Under the pieces are notes generated by a model. That model saw only the letters and a list, made by a program, of their open reading frames with translations, did not search any database and was not told where the DNA came from. The position numbers and the translations under genes are program-made. Shown here in pieces: positions 63,326 through 64,000 of a stretch of 64,000 bases of DNA (position 1 is its first letter; each line of letters begins with the position of its first letter). Origin of the DNA: Vescimonas fastidiosa (GTDB lineage: Bacteria; Bacillota; Clostridia; Oscillospirales; Oscillospiraceae); assembly GCF_018326305.1 (NCBI RefSeq), contig NZ_AP023415.1:372001-436000 (forward strand), read 5' to 3'.

Positions 63326-63354
63326 AATATAGAACTTTAAAGGCTTAAAGTCAA
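63326..63354 (-). promoter_or_regulatory. Promoter of the importer operon
   Basis: Minus strand TTGACT, 17 bases, TATATT, 46 bases before the leader-peptide ATG. Confidence 0.8.
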
Positions 63355-63476
63355 CAGTGAAAATGCACAAAAAGATCGGGATATTTTAGATGTTTTTTAT
63401 AAGCGCGAGACTTTTTTCTCAAATCTGGGGAGAAAATACGAAAAAGGGGGGCTGTGGCCCGGCGCATAAGGCGTAA

Positions 63477-63830
63477 TTATTCGTCGCAGCTTAACTCGTC
63501 AGCGCTGAAAAGCTGGGTAAACTGAGTCTGGCCGTATGCCTGCATCCGGCGGCAGAATTCGTCGTACTGCTCCAAAAGCTTTTCCCCCTGGGGGGTGAGT
63601 ACGGCCCCGCCGCCGTTTTTGCCGCCAGCGGAGGAATAGAGCAGCTTATAGCCCAGGGCATTCTCCGCGGTGCGCAGCACGGTCCAGGCCTTGGAGTAGG
63701 CCATGTTCATGGAGTTGGCTGCCGCCCGGAGAGAGTGGAGCTCCCGGACCCGGTGCAGCAGCTGTGCGATCCCCGGCCCGAATACCTTATTCTCGTCCTG
63801 ATAAATACGGACGCTCATTTTGAAAATCAT
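63477..63830 (-). CDS. ModE/LysR N-terminal-type winged-helix regulator
   Basis: 117 residues from ATG 63830 (GAAGGA upstream; ATG 63818 is the alternative). IYQDENKVFGPGIAQLLHRV and SLRAAANSMNMAYSKAWTVL are the N-terminal DNA-binding domain of ModE; LTPQGEKLLEQYDEFC follows. There is no TOBE molybdate-binding domain, so it is a stand-alone HTH version. In Clostridia such proteins lie near molybdate or MoCo genes, which may be beyond the window edge. Hairpin-free gap towards the importer leader. Confidence 0.88.
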   Translation of the reverse strand: MIFKMSVRIYQDENKVFGPGIAQLLHRVRELHSLRAAANSMNMAYSKAWTVLRTAENALGYKLLYSSAGGKNGGGAVLTPQGEKLLEQYDEFCRRMQAYGQTQFTQLFSADELSCDE

Positions 63831-63858
63831 CGAATCCTTCATAATCAAAAAACCTGTC

Positions 63859-63893
63859 ATTGCGAGACCGGCGCACACGCCGGTCGTGGCAAT
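63859..63893. repeat. Intergenic palindromic repeat near the window end
   Basis: ATTGCGAGACCGGCG against CGCCGGTCGTGGCAAT with a 4-base loop. The CATTGCGAG...GTGGCAATCC format is a widespread intergenic repeat type in Clostridia genomes (recalled). Nothing further is seen in 63900-64000. Confidence 0.6.
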
Positions 63894-64000
63894 CCGCATC
63901 CCCCGTCCCCAAGGCCCCCTTACCTAAAGGACACGAAGCACCGAAGGGTTGCGCCCAGCACTCCTTGTAAGCTATTTTTTATTTTATCAATTCTCCCGAA

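Overview
The window is a chromosomal piece of a Gram-positive, GC-rich gut Clostridia. A complete rRNA operon is present, and the 16S gene has the look of Oscillospiraceae (Oscillibacter/Dysosmobacter/Vescimonas neighbourhood). That placement is from memory of the family and was not computed. Codon use, strong AGGAGG ribosome sites, ECF transporter genes and CD11xx-type conjugation genes all fit this group.

Layout. (1) 1-1.23 kb: the 3' end of a probably sortase-anchored prenyltransferase-repeat surface protein, closed by a strong terminator. (2) 1.23-6.3 kb, minus strand: a mobile-element remnant with a broken type I restriction-modification locus (regulator, hsdM and rhuM intact; hsdS lost; hsdR reduced to its C-terminus by one visible deletion scar). 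(3) 6.3-10.2 kb: a tyrosine-recombinase module. It has a recombinase split by a -1 frame change, then a second recombinase-like protein that has lost catalytic arginines, with direct repeats on both sides. (4) 10.2-10.9 kb: an AT-rich HEPN-like cargo gene. (5) 11-31.6 kb: the backbone of an integrative conjugative element (ICE): ParB-like protein, DNA methyltransferases, ArdA, PcfB, VirB6-, VirB3/PrgI- and VirB4-like proteins, an NlpC/P60 protein, DUF4315/DUF4366 proteins, MobC and a relaxase. It is damaged: a 1.7 kb serine-recombinase insertion sits where most of the VirD4 coupling protein and the start of Maff2 should be. A DUF262-HEPN pair (candidate defence cargo) sits between mobC and the relaxase gene. 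(6) 31.7-37.7 kb: regulators (XRE, TetR with twin operators, OmpR-like, sigma-like), an SDR enzyme, a structured region and a second serine recombinase ending beside tRNA-Pro(GGG). (7) 37.9-47.5 kb: core chromosome (rRNA methyltransferase-like, EcfA1-EcfA2-EcfT, TruA, DUF5711, CvpA, ClpE-like ATPase, EFR1 ferredoxin). (8) 48.4-54.3 kb: tandem rRNA promoters, 16S, tRNA-Ala, tRNA-Ile, 23S, tRNA-Lys, tRNA-Glu, then 5S with its own promoter and a duplicated 5S fragment. (9) 54.4-64 kb: housekeeping and repair genes (HAD, 3-methyladenine glycosylase, RarD-like, YgjP, Nudix, DUF523, MalQ), a block of seven hairpins, and a substrate-binding ABC importer operon preceded by an apparent Tyr/Phe leader-peptide attenuator.

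The most striking non-gene signal is a 23-bp palindrome (arms CTTTGGGACA and TGTCCCAAAG around 3 bases). It occurs 11 times between 11.5 and 35.6 kb, only in ICE backbone sequence, mostly at or just after gene ends. Because the element encodes a ParB-family protein, these sites are candidates for a dispersed centromere or operator system (inference). Other notable signals are a second long reading frame with its own ribosome site inside the cytosine methyltransferase gene, and the attenuator at 63.1-63.35 kb.
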